Origin: Roseiarcus fermentans
Lineage (GTDB): Bacteria; Pseudomonadota; Alphaproteobacteria; Rhizobiales; Beijerinckiaceae
DNA length: 64,000 nucleotides
Direction of reading: 5' to 3'
Assembly (NCBI RefSeq): GCF_003315135.1
Contig: NZ_QNRK01000007.1
Span: 1-64,000, forward strand
Below are positions 29,356 to 38,178 of this stretch, piece by piece; position 1 is the first letter of the stretch, and every line of letters begins with the position of its first letter. The notes below the pieces were generated by a model that made no database searches, was not told where the DNA came from, and saw nothing but the letters and a program-made list of their open reading frames with translations. The translations under genes were made by a program, and so were the position numbers.

Positions 29356-29603
29356 GACAAGTCGATGTCGCGGACCCGCTCGATCTTGCGCTCGGGCAGG
29401 TCCAACTCGATGTCCTCGGCGCCGGGCATCGCCAACAGATCGAGAATGTTTTGCCGCTTGCCGGCGAGGCGTCGGTAGTCGTCGTAGGTCATGAGCACGT
29501 TGGCCGGTTCGCCGCGCTCGGTGATGATGACGGGACCGTTCTTCGCCTCGCGCTTGGCGCGGGAAAAATCCTGATTGGCCTCGCGGCTGGTCATCGTCGT
29601 CAT
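29352..29603 (-). CDS. Phd/YefM-type antitoxin
   Basis: An 83-residue antitoxin with the Phd/YefM N-terminal DNA-binding and dimerisation region: MTTMTSREANQDFSRAKREA, GPVIITERGEPANVLMTYDDYRRL. The C-terminal toxin-binding tail is acidic (AEDIELDLPERKIERVRDIDLS). It overlaps the PIN-toxin gene by GTGA, the usual translational coupling. The antitoxin is intact while the toxin carries a frameshift. It should repress its own promoter, expected just upstream where an AT-richer stretch (29615-29650) lies. Confidence 0.88.
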   Translation of the reverse strand: MTTMTSREANQDFSRAKREAKNGPVIITERGEPANVLMTYDDYRRLAGKRQNILDLLAMPGAEDIELDLPERKIERVRDIDLS

Positions 29604-29657
29604 CGGGCGGCCTCGGCGCATTCCCTTTGAAGGTATGTAGCTACAAGGAAGCGGTGG

Positions 29658-30008
29658 TCAAGCCGGGACGCTTTCCATGACGCTCGGCCCTACACGCGTG
29701 GCTGCCTTCGCCTCGCGCTCGCAGGCGATTTACAGTGCCCTGTCGATGATATAATTGGAACTCATCGAGTTGGCGGAGACCAGCAGGACGAAGGCGTCGC
29801 AACCGCGAAGGTTGCGCTCGATCTTCGGGTCCGATTTCGTACCGCCAAGCATCAGGCGGTCGTCCCATATCGTGAATTCGCCGCTCTTCACCGCCGGCCG
29901 CAGGAACTTCATGACAAAGCTCAGCCACTGAACCTCCTCGCCGCGCGGCTTTTCCGGCTCGTCGAGATGGGCGTAGCTGATGAAGATGAGCGGCTTGGCC
30001 GAAGACAT
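29658..30008 (-). pseudogene. TIR-domain protein, interrupted by an in-frame stop
   Basis: Starts MSSAKPLIFISYAHLDEPEK and continues through FVMKFLRPAVKSGEFTIWDD, NLRGCDAFVLLVSANSMSSNYIID: the first three quarters of a bacterial TIR domain, including the BB-loop region. A TAA at 29730-29732 then stops it after 92 residues. Beyond the stop, the same frame resumes with IACEREAKAATR, which resembles the expected continuation (D-x-E-I-A-C). A six-base insertion containing CACTGT would explain the break. TIR proteins include NAD+-cleaving anti-phage effectors; no partner gene is present. The functional assignment is tentative. Confidence 0.65.
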
Positions 30009-30136
30009 AGGACGCGCCTCCGTTCGTAGAACCAGCGGGTGCGTGACGGACGTCAACAGGTAGGGCGGCCAGAGCGCGCGATTGCAGCCAGAGACGGCGG
30101 CTGGAACAATTCCTTGCGGTCTAACGGCGGGCGTGA

Positions 30137-30186
30137 TATTCTGAAAATTGAGATTATTGATAATGTAAGTTTTCTTTATCAGAATA
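30137..30186. repeat. AT-rich 50-base segment with 8-bp inverted ends
   Basis: TATTCTGA at 30137-30144 and TCAGAATA at 30179-30186 bound a stretch strikingly rich in A+T, within DNA of about two thirds G+C. It lies 130 bases upstream of the TIR fragment and could be its promoter/operator, or a junction of acquired DNA. Apart from this and mobile copy B, I see no gene between 30009 and 30761. Confidence 0.5.
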
Positions 30187-30317
30187 AGACAGCGAAGCGC
30201 CTCTTCGGACGCGGCATCGCGGCAAACGCGCGTTCCCTGAGCGGCTCTGGGCGCGAGGCGCTTCGCGGAACGAGATGGCCATGTCGGAGCGCGAGAGGCG
30301 GTGCGCGATTTTGTGAC

Positions 30318-30533
30318 GTAACAGCCAAGGTGGACGCCGAAGAACGCCGTCATCGCGAGCGAAGCGCGGCGATCCAGGGGCCGCTGGGCTACTGTTGCAG
30401 CTCGTGGACCGCCAGGCCGTCCTTCGGGCTTCGTTGCGAGCAGAAGACGGAGCAATCCTTGCAAAATGCACGCAAACAGCGCCGTGGATTGCTTCCTCGC
30501 TTTGCTCCTCGCAATGACGGGGTTGGGAGTGAC
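30318..30533. mobile_element. Non-autonomous palindromic transposable element, copy B (216 bp)
   Basis: The ends are GTAACAGCCAA (30318-30328) and TTGGGAGTGAC (30523-30533). The inner arms are CGTCATCGCGAGCGAAGCG and CTCCTCGCAATGACG. The element is flanked by a perfect 8-bp direct repeat, TTTGTGAC, at 30310-30317 and 30534-30541, which is direct evidence of transposition. Its middle differs from copies A and C. No open reading frame of note lies inside. Confidence 0.9.
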
Positions 30534-30761
30534 TTTGTGACAGCTTTTGGCGCCCAAACGTCTGAAAACATGGCGCCGGCGCCAGACCTGCCGGCGCAGA
30601 TGAAGGCAAGCGCTCTTGCCACGTCCGCGAACGGCGAGGCGCGCGAAGGAGGTCGTAACGCTTTGATCGTCTTGGCGAGGATGACGGTGTGCGCGGACCG
30701 GCGGCGCCCTCGTTCGGGAGCAGTTCGCCGAAGGCGGCCCGCCTCGAACATCGCGCCCAAC

Positions 30762-30787
30762 AAAAAGGGCGGCCGAAGCCGCCCTTT
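30762..30787 (-). terminator. Rho-independent terminator of groESL
   Basis: Read on the minus strand: GGGCGGC, UUCG tetraloop, GCCGCCC and five U residues, about 30 bases after the groEL stop. Confidence 0.93.
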
Positions 30788-30815
30788 CCATTCTCGTTGG
30801 CGAGAGGCGTTGGAC

Positions 30816-32577
<1,762 letters not shown>

Positions 32578-32582
32578 GAGCG

Positions 32583-32870
32583 TCACGCGATCACGCCCAT
32601 GATGTCGGACTCCTTCATGATCAGGAGCTCCTGGCCGTCGATCTTGACTTCGGTGCCGCTCCATTTGCCGAACAGCACCTTGTCGCCGGCCTTGACGTCG
32701 AGGGCGACCAGCTTGCCGCTCTCGTCGCGGGCGCCGGGGCCGACGGCGATGATTTCGCCCTCTTGCGGCTTCTCCTTGGCGGAGTCCGGAATGATGATGC
32801 CGCCCTTCGTCTTTTCCTCGCTGTCGAGGCGACGGACGACGACGCGGTCATGCAGGGGACGGAATTTCAT
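32583..32870 (-). CDS. groES: 10-kDa co-chaperonin GroES
   Basis: The 95-residue lid of the GroEL chamber: [35 protein letters not shown]. This contains the mobile loop ([12 protein letters not shown]) that docks onto GroEL, and is followed by [52 protein letters not shown]. It is the first gene of the operon, with CIRCE about 50 bases upstream. Length and sequence are canonical. Confidence 0.99.
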   Translation of the reverse strand: MKFRPLHDRVVVRRLDSEEKTKGGIIIPDSAKEKPQEGEIIAVGPGARDESGKLVALDVKAGDKVLFGKWSGTEVKIDGQELLIMKESDIMGVIA

Positions 32871-32921
32871 GAGTTCGCTTTCCTCTCGCGAAAACGCCCA
32901 TTTTCTGGGCGCAAAATGCAG

Positions 32922-32948
32922 TTAGCACTCACAAGGACTGAGTGCTAA
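32922..32948. promoter_or_regulatory. CIRCE element (HrcA operator) of groESL
   Basis: A perfect TTAGCACTC-N9-GAGTGCTAA inverted repeat upstream of groES. The HrcA repressor binds this site and is released on heat shock. It lies just downstream of the predicted start of transcription. Confidence 0.97.
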
Positions 32949-32956
32949 CGGGCCTC

Positions 32957-32985
32957 AGATAAGGCCGGCGCCCGATCGCGTCAAG
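32957..32985 (-). promoter_or_regulatory. Heat-shock (RpoH) promoter of groESL
   Basis: On the minus strand, CTTGAC (32985-32980), 16 bases, then CTTATCT (32963-32957). This matches the alphaproteobacterial groESL promoter pattern CTTGAC-N16-18-CYTATnT and places transcription start at the upstream edge of CIRCE. Confidence 0.85.
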
Positions 32986-33109
32986 AGCCCGTTGATCGCT
33001 CTTTGTCGCGATTGGGAACGCAGAGCCTTCCAGAACGTTGACAGGCATCTGGGTTGATTTTCGACGCCGCCGAGGGGCGGCGCCATAGCGGCGGGAGACG
33101 GCCTTGTCC

Positions 33110-33844
33110 ATGAGTTCTTTTCGCTTTTTGGGAATAGCTGCTTACGCAGTTTTGGCCAGTTCGGTGGGGGCGCCCGCGCAAGCGGCGACTCATCCGCACG
33201 GCGGACACCCGGCCCACGGCGGGGGAATGCACATGGCCCACGGCGGGGCGATGCATATGGCGCACCGCGGCGGGATTCACATGGCGCGCGCGGTGGGCTT
33301 TCACGGCAATTACGCCCACGGCCACTATGGCTGGCGTGGCGGCTACGCCTACGGGCGCCGCTACGGCTGGCGGACCGGCTACGCCTATGTCGGGACGGTC
33401 GGCGGCTACGCGCCCTATCCCTACGCCGCGGGCGGCTACTACGCTGGCGGGTATGGCTATCATCATCACCACGGCTGCTGGTGGTACCGGCACTACGATC
33501 CCTACGCCATCCCGTCCTGGTGCGGCGTCTATTCCGGACCGAGTTATGTCTATTCCGGCCCGACCTACAGCTATTCCTATGGCTACTCCGTTCCCTATGC
33601 CTATCGCTACCGCGTCAATGAGGGCGGCTGGCGCGATCACGGCCATTACGCCGCCATGGGCGGCTGGCGCGGCGGATGGCATGGCGGCCCTCATCCGGGC
33701 GGCCCTCATCCGGGCGGCGCGCACTGGGCGGGAATGCAGGGCGGCGGCCGTCCGCATGGCATGCCGCACGGATTCGCCGTCGCCCACGCCGGCGGCCACA
33801 TCGGCGGCATGGGCGGCCATTCGCACGTTCCTATGAACCACTGA
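33110..33844 (+). CDS. Secreted His/Gly/Tyr-rich protein
   Basis: An exported protein of about 244 residues. The signal peptide runs to GAPAQA. The mature part is low-complexity: repeated HGG/HMAHGG units, a Tyr-Gly-rich middle (GGYYAGGYGYHHHHGCWWY), and a His-Gly tail with a tandem GGPHPGG pair. The many His residues suggest metal binding, or a disordered surface or cell-envelope protein; I recognise no family. GGGAG sits 12 bases before ATG 33110 but only six before an in-frame TTG at 33104, which may be the real start. It is divergent from groESL. Confidence 0.75.
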   Translation: MSSFRFLGIAAYAVLASSVGAPAQAATHPHGGHPAHGGGMHMAHGGAMHMAHRGGIHMARAVGFHGNYAHGHYGWRGGYAYGRRYGWRTGYAYVGTVGGYAPYPYAAGGYYAGGYGYHHHHGCWWYRHYDPYAIPSWCGVYSGPSYVYSGPTYSYSYGYSVPYAYRYRVNEGGWRDHGHYAAMGGWRGGWHGGPHPGGPHPGGAHWAGMQGGGRPHGMPHGFAVAHAGGHIGGMGGHSHVPMNH

Positions 33845-34078
33845 CGCCGTTCGCTTGCGAACGGCGCGTGCGCAACCGGGGGCGTCGACCGTGCCTGCGC
33901 GGCGGCGGGCGCACGCTTCCAGCGCGCCCCGCGCCTGCCGCCTCGCTCCTTTCCCGAGGCGCCCGCCGAGTTCTCGGCAGAAGGAAGGAACCTCCGATCG
34001 ATTCGCGGGTTGCTCGCACAAGGCGCGCCCGCTTCGAGCGCCGCGCCGGGACCATCATCGAACGAAAGGGAGATCGCC

Positions 34079-34465
34079 ATGTCTTGCAGAGGCATCTCGG
34101 CCATCGCATTCGGCGTCGCCGCCCTCGCCTTATGTCCGCTTCAGGCCGCCTATGCGGATTCCGCGCCGCCGGCCGGCGCGTCCACGCCATCGCTCAGCGA
34201 ACCGGCGCCCACGCCGGGCTGGGTGGAAGGCAGTCCGTCGTCGAGCGAAAGCGCGACGACCGCCATCCATCAGCGCCCGCGCGTCCACGTCCGTCACCTC
34301 GGCTATCGCGACGAGCATAGACGGGCGCGCGGAAACAACGTGTTGGCCGACGCGGCCAACGGCGTGGTGGGCGGCGTCGCCGACCTCGGGTCCGTCGCCG
34401 CCTATCCGATCTACTGTTTTCCGAACTATGGCCGCTGCTCGGTACGCGTGCCCTACCGCTACTGA
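34079..34465 (+). CDS. Hypothetical secreted protein
   Basis: A 128-residue protein with a signal peptide of about 26 residues (MSCRGISAIAFGVAALALCPLQAAYA). A Ser/Pro-rich linker and a C-terminal part follow: RARGNNVLADAANGVVGGVADLGSVAAYPIYCFPNYGRCSVRVPYRY, with two cysteines that could form a disulfide. SD AAAGGGAG lies six bases before ATG 34079. It lies on the same strand as the His-rich gene, 234 bases downstream. No known domain is recognised. Confidence 0.75.
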   Translation: MSCRGISAIAFGVAALALCPLQAAYADSAPPAGASTPSLSEPAPTPGWVEGSPSSSESATTAIHQRPRVHVRHLGYRDEHRRARGNNVLADAANGVVGGVADLGSVAAYPIYCFPNYGRCSVRVPYRY

Positions 34466-34654
34466 GCGAGCGTCCACCCCGGACAAGGCCAGGCGGTGAC
34501 CGGGCGGCGCCGGCGCCCGGCCCGTATGCGCCGCCCTTGCGCCCCGCGGCGAGGCGTATCCGACCGGAGAGGTGGAAGACGCGGGCGGGGCCAAGCGTGG
34601 CAAAGTCAGAACGCATCGGCGCGCGTGAGGGTTTGCGCGCGGGCCGCGGACGCG

Positions 34655-35428
34655 TCAGGGGAGCCACTTCGTCTCGAGCGCCTCGAGCGCTCCTGTGTCC
34701 TTCATCTTGCGCAACCAGCGGTCGACGGCGGCCTCGAGCGCTGGATCGGGCGGCATCCAATAAGCTTTTTGCGCAACCTCGAACGGCGTCTCGGGGTGGA
34801 TGGCGCACAGCGTCCCCGGATGCAGCGTCTGCTGGAGCCGGGTTTCCGACGCGTCGGTGATCATCACGTCGGCGCCGCCGGCGGCGAGCGTGTCGAAGAT
34901 CGAGGCGTTGTCGGGCTGGACCACGATCTCGGCCTGATGAAGTCGGGCCCGGTCGAAGCGCTCGTTGGTCCCGCCGGGATTGACGATCACCCGCACGCCC
35001 GGTCGGTCGATGTCGGACAGCGTCTGATATTTCGACCGGTCGGCGCATCGGGCGATCGGGGTCTTGCCGTCACGAAGATAGGGGTCGGAGAAGACGCCGA
35101 TCGCCTGCCGCTCGGGGGTGATCGAAACGCCGCCCATCGCGATGTCGAAGGCGCCGCTCTGAAGGTCGTGGGCGAGGTTCGGCCAAGTGGTGGGAACGAA
35201 GGCGACCTGGACGCCGAGCGCCTCGCCGAGCGCGCGCGCCATCTCGACGTCGAAGCCGGAGCGGTCGCCCGCCTTGTCGAGAAACGTGTAGGGCTTGTAG
35301 TCGCCGGTCGTGCCGACCCGGATCACGCTGGCGGCGACGATGGCGTCCAGCCGGGAGGAGTCCGCCGCCGCCGGAACAGCCGCGGCGGCGAGAGCGATCG
35401 CGATCGCGATCCTTTGCGCAAGGCGCAT
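34655..35428 (-). CDS. Periplasmic cyclohexadienyl (prephenate/arogenate) dehydratase-like protein
   Basis: A 257-residue exported protein of the solute-binding protein fold (SBP_bac_3), with signal peptide residues 1-22. The sequence follows PheC-type cyclohexadienyl dehydratases closely: GTTGDYKPYTF, GFDVEMARALGEALG, FDIAMGGVSITPERQ, FSDPYLRDGKTPIARC, VRVIVNPGGTNERFDRARL and ADVMITDASETRLQQ. PheC enzymes convert prephenate or arogenate to phenylpyruvate or phenylalanine in the periplasm, having evolved from amino-acid-binding proteins. No transporter genes adjoin it, which also favours an enzyme. A simple binding protein remains possible. Confidence 0.8.
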   Translation of the reverse strand: MRLAQRIAIAIALAAAAVPAAADSSRLDAIVAASVIRVGTTGDYKPYTFLDKAGDRSGFDVEMARALGEALGVQVAFVPTTWPNLAHDLQSGAFDIAMGGVSITPERQAIGVFSDPYLRDGKTPIARCADRSKYQTLSDIDRPGVRVIVNPGGTNERFDRARLHQAEIVVQPDNASIFDTLAAGGADVMITDASETRLQQTLHPGTLCAIHPETPFEVAQKAYWMPPDPALEAAVDRWLRKMKDTGALEALETKWLP

Positions 35429-35446
35429 CGCTCTTGCGGCGCGCCG

Positions 35447-35830
35447 TTACGCCGCCCGCAGAAGCCGCTCGACCTCGGAGACCAGTTCGCGCAGGTGGAA
35501 CGGCTTCGACAGGATTCGCGCGTCCTTCGGGGCGTTGTTGTCCGGGTTGAGCGCCACCGCGGCGAAGCCGGTGATGAACATGACCTTGATCTCAGGGTCG
35601 AGTTCGGTCGCGCGCCGCGCGAGCTCGATCCCGTCCATCTCCGGCATGACGATGTCGGTGAGCAAGAGCTCGAACGGCTCCTCGCGCAGTCTGTTGTAGG
35701 CGGACATGCCGTTGTCGAACGATGCGACCGCATAACCGGCGTTCTGCAGCGCCTTGACGAGGAAGCGACGCATGTCATTGTCGTCCTCGGCCAGCAGAAT
35801 CTTGGCGGAAATCTCGACCGGCGTTTGCAT
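35447..35830 (-). CDS. cpdR: Single-domain response regulator CpdR
   Basis: A 127-residue receiver domain with no output domain. The acidic pocket is E15-D16-D17, the phospho-acceptor is Asp59 in LLLTDIVMPEMDG, and the conserved Lys is in LSKPFHLREL. The block VMFITGFAAVALNPDNNAP is typical of CpdR. In Caulobacter and rhizobia, unphosphorylated CpdR delivers substrates to the ClpXP protease, linking the CckA-ChpT phosphorelay to cell-cycle proteolysis including CtrA turnover. It is divergent from an N-formylglutamate amidohydrolase gene, an arrangement also found in related genomes. Confidence 0.93.
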   Translation of the reverse strand: MQTPVEISAKILLAEDDNDMRRFLVKALQNAGYAVASFDNGMSAYNRLREEPFELLLTDIVMPEMDGIELARRATELDPEIKVMFITGFAAVALNPDNNAPKDARILSKPFHLRELVSEVERLLRAA

Positions 35831-35985
35831 ATGGGTCCCCTGCTTCGGCTTGCACCTTGCGGCGCCCCGGGTAAAAATTCCTTGAAAAGGGGCGAGGGTT
35901 TCTGGCGCCTCCGCCGGTGGCTCGCAAATATGTTAAAAGGGATGCGCGCGCCAAGAGCAAGCGCGTCCTTCGCCACGGAGCACCG

Positions 35986-36873
35986 ATGAACGACCTGGAG
36001 AGGGCTGAACTGGCTGAATTCGATCCTCCCGCGGAGACGATCGAACCGGAACGTCTGACCTCGCCGCTCGTCTTCAGCTCGCCGCACTCGGGCCAGCGCT
36101 ATCCCGACCGTTTCCTCGAGGCCTCGCGCCTCGATCCCCTGACCCTGCGAAGGTCGGAGGATTCCTTCGTCGACGAGCTGTTCTTGCCCTGCGTGGCGCT
36201 CGGGGCGCCGATGCTGCGGGCGGTGTTTCCGCGCGCCTACCTCGACGTCAACCGCGAACCTTACGAACTGGACCCGAAAGTGTTCGACGGGCCGGTGCCC
36301 GATTACGCCAACACCCGCTCACTCAGGGTCGCCGTCGGCCTCGGCACCATCCCGCGCGTCGTCGGCGACGCCCAGCCGATCTACAAGCAGCCGCTGCCGG
36401 TCGGCGTCGGGCTGGCGCGGATCGAGGTTCTCTACCGCCCGTACCATGCGCGGCTCGAGGCGCTCGTCGCCCGCGCCCGCAAGCGGTTCGGGCGGGCGCT
36501 GCTGATCGATTGCCATTCCATGCCGAGCAACGCCGCCGACGTCGGCGGCTGGGACATCGTGCTCGGCGACAGGTTCGGCGCGAGCGCCGCTTCGATCGTG
36601 ATCGAGACGCTGGAGACGAGCCTGCGCGACTCGGGCTACAGGGTCCGGCGCAACAAACCCTTCGCAGGCGGCTACATCACCGAGCATTTCGGCGCTCCCG
36701 CCGAGGGAGTCCACGCCGTGCAGATCGAGATCGCCCGGGCGATCTACATGGATGAGCGGAGAATCGTTAGGAACGAACGCTGGAGCCGGCTGTCCCACGA
36801 CCTTTTCGCGGCCGCCCGGGCGCTCGACAGCGAGTTCAGCGGCGCCCGATCCGCGCGCCTCGCGGCCGAATGA
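35986..36873 (+). CDS. N-formylglutamate amidohydrolase family protein
   Basis: A 295-residue zinc-dependent hydrolase of the HutG-like family, which releases glutamate from N-formylglutamate in histidine degradation or acts on related N-acyl amino acids. Motifs are FSSPHSGQRYP, RRSEDSFVDELF, FPRAYLDVNREPYELDP, LLIDCHSMPS and GYITEHFG, with metal-ligand His/Glu residues visible. No other hut genes adjoin it. ATG 35986 (MNDLERAE) has a GGAG-type site upstream; the frame is open 69 bases earlier but unconserved there. Confidence 0.9.
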   Translation: MNDLERAELAEFDPPAETIEPERLTSPLVFSSPHSGQRYPDRFLEASRLDPLTLRRSEDSFVDELFLPCVALGAPMLRAVFPRAYLDVNREPYELDPKVFDGPVPDYANTRSLRVAVGLGTIPRVVGDAQPIYKQPLPVGVGLARIEVLYRPYHARLEALVARARKRFGRALLIDCHSMPSNAADVGGWDIVLGDRFGASAASIVIETLETSLRDSGYRVRRNKPFAGGYITEHFGAPAEGVHAVQIEIARAIYMDERRIVRNERWSRLSHDLFAAARALDSEFSGARSARLAAE

Positions 36874-36940
36874 TCGCGCCGCGGCGCACAAAACCAGCGG
36901 TCGGAGGGGGCTCCTCAGCCGTCCCGGCGGGGGGCTGCAC

Positions 36941-36974
36941 AAAAAAGGAGGCCGCCATGTTGCCACGGCGGCCT
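36941..36974 (-). terminator. Terminator of the MmgR-like RNA
   Basis: Minus-strand stem AGGCCGCC (36974-36967), ten-base loop, GGCGGCCU (36956-36949), then CC and a run of six U. Confidence 0.88.
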
Positions 36975-37027
36975 TCAGTCTAGGGAGGAAACGCCCAAGG
37001 AGGGCATATGCGGCAGATCATGCCGCA
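36941..37027 (-). ncRNA. MmgR/suhB-family small RNA
   Basis: On the minus strand the predicted RNA of about 85 nt has four parts. A 5' hairpin GCGGCA-UGAUC-UGCCGC (37026-37010) comes first, then a short hairpin GCCC-UCCUU-GGGC. The exposed motif UUUCCUCCCU follows, then a long terminator stem AGGCCGCC/GGCGGCCU with a U-tract. The 10-base CU-rich motif and this layout are characteristic of the alphaproteobacterial MmgR (alpha-r8, Rfam suhB) family, which in Sinorhizobium affects polyhydroxybutyrate storage. A HisN/SuhB-like gene lies divergently beside it, the neighbourhood for which the Rfam family was named. The 5' end is estimated from the promoter. Confidence 0.82.
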
Positions 37028-37032
37028 CCGCA

Positions 37033-37063
37033 ACAATATCGGCGGCTCAGACCGCTCTTGCAA
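37033..37063 (-). promoter_or_regulatory. Candidate promoter of the MmgR-like RNA
   Basis: On the minus strand TTGCAA (37063-37058) and TATTGT (37038-37033), 19 bases apart; shifting each box by one gives 18. It sits immediately upstream of the 5' hairpin. The spacing is slightly long for a housekeeping promoter. Confidence 0.5.
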
Positions 37064-37276
37064 GTGTTTTCTTCCTCCTTTACGCGGGGCGCTGTGGAAG
37101 GCGTTCCCGGCGAACCGGCCGGTCAGAGCGGACCTGGTCGTCGATTCGCGAAGAATGCGCTCAAATTCAGAGCGTTACTCGCCTGATTGGTGGTTATGGG
37201 CGGTTGAGCTCATTTAAGAGGGGATATCAGACATGCGCAAACAGCATGCCTCTGGCCGCTGCGTCCGGGGCGGATC

Positions 37277-38098
37277 ATGACCGCGGTGGATTTCGCCAGC
37301 TTCGTCGAGCGCCTGGCGCAGGTTTCCGGCGACGTGATTCTGCCGTTTTTTCGCAGCGCGATCGGGGCGGAAGACAAATCCCGCGGCGGCGTCTTCGATC
37401 CGGTGACGGAAGCCGATCGCGGCGCCGAGGCGGCGATGCGGCGCCTGATCGGCCAGACCTTTCCGGCGCACGGCGTCATCGGCGAGGAATACGGCGTCGA
37501 CCGCCCGGACGCCGAATACGTTTGGGTGCTCGACCCGATCGACGGCACCAAGAGCTTCATCTCCGGCATGCCGACCTGGGGGACCCTGATCGGGCTCATG
37601 CACAACGGCCGGCCGGTCTACGGCATGATGGCGCAACCCTTCACCCGCGAGCGCTTCACCGGCGACGGCAAGCGCGCCCGCCTGCGCACCCTCGCCGTCA
37701 GCCGCGGCGATGCGCCGCCGTCCGACTGGACGACCCGCGCGTTGCGGACCCGCCCCTGCGCCTCGATCGCCGAGGCCACCCTCTCGACCACCCATCCGGC
37801 GCTGATCCGCGACCCGGCCGACCGCGCGGCCTTCCATCGGGTCGAGGCGCAAGCGCGGCTCTCCCGCTATGGCGGCGACTGCTACGGCTATTGCGCGCTC
37901 GCCGCCGGTTTCATCGACGTCGTCATCGAAACCAACCTGAAGCCGCATGACGTCGTGGCGCTGGTGCCGATCGTCGAGGGCGCGGGCGGAATCATGACGA
38001 CCTGGGAGGGTGACGAGGCCTCGAAGGGGGGGCGGATCGTCGCCGCTGGCGACCGGCGCGTCTACGAAGAGGCGCGCGCCCTGCTGACGTCGGTCTGA
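37277..38098 (+). CDS. Inositol-monophosphatase-family phosphatase (HisN-like histidinol-phosphatase)
   Basis: A 273-residue Mg2+-dependent phosphatase. The metal-site motifs are GEEYG, DPIDGTKSF (W-V-L-D-P-I-D-G-T) and, near the C-terminus, LKPHDVVALVPIVEGAGG. The substitution of LKPHD for W-D, and the AGGDCYGYCALAAG-like segment (YGGDCYGYCALAAGFIDVV), match the alphaproteobacterial HisN subgroup that dephosphorylates histidinol phosphate. CysQ- or SuhB-type substrates cannot be excluded. It starts at ATG 37277, downstream of the divergently transcribed small RNA. Confidence 0.87.
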   Translation: MTAVDFASFVERLAQVSGDVILPFFRSAIGAEDKSRGGVFDPVTEADRGAEAAMRRLIGQTFPAHGVIGEEYGVDRPDAEYVWVLDPIDGTKSFISGMPTWGTLIGLMHNGRPVYGMMAQPFTRERFTGDGKRARLRTLAVSRGDAPPSDWTTRALRTRPCASIAEATLSTTHPALIRDPADRAAFHRVEAQARLSRYGGDCYGYCALAAGFIDVVIETNLKPHDVVALVPIVEGAGGIMTTWEGDEASKGGRIVAAGDRRVYEEARALLTSV

Positions 38099-38178
38099 CG
38101 GGCCGCCGAAGTCGAGGGGCGGGGCCCGCGTCAGCGACAGCCCTTCGATAGACGTCGACCAGCCTGCACGGGCGGGAA

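Noticed and set aside
29658..30008. A complete TIR-based anti-phage system
   Set aside because: The TIR frame is interrupted and no partner (SIR2, Argonaute, cyclase or ThsA-like gene) is adjacent; only a remnant can be supported.
37008..37217. A 69-codon plus-strand frame over the small-RNA region
   Set aside because: It overlaps the antisense of the hairpins, promoter and terminator of the MmgR-like RNA and has no protein-like features.
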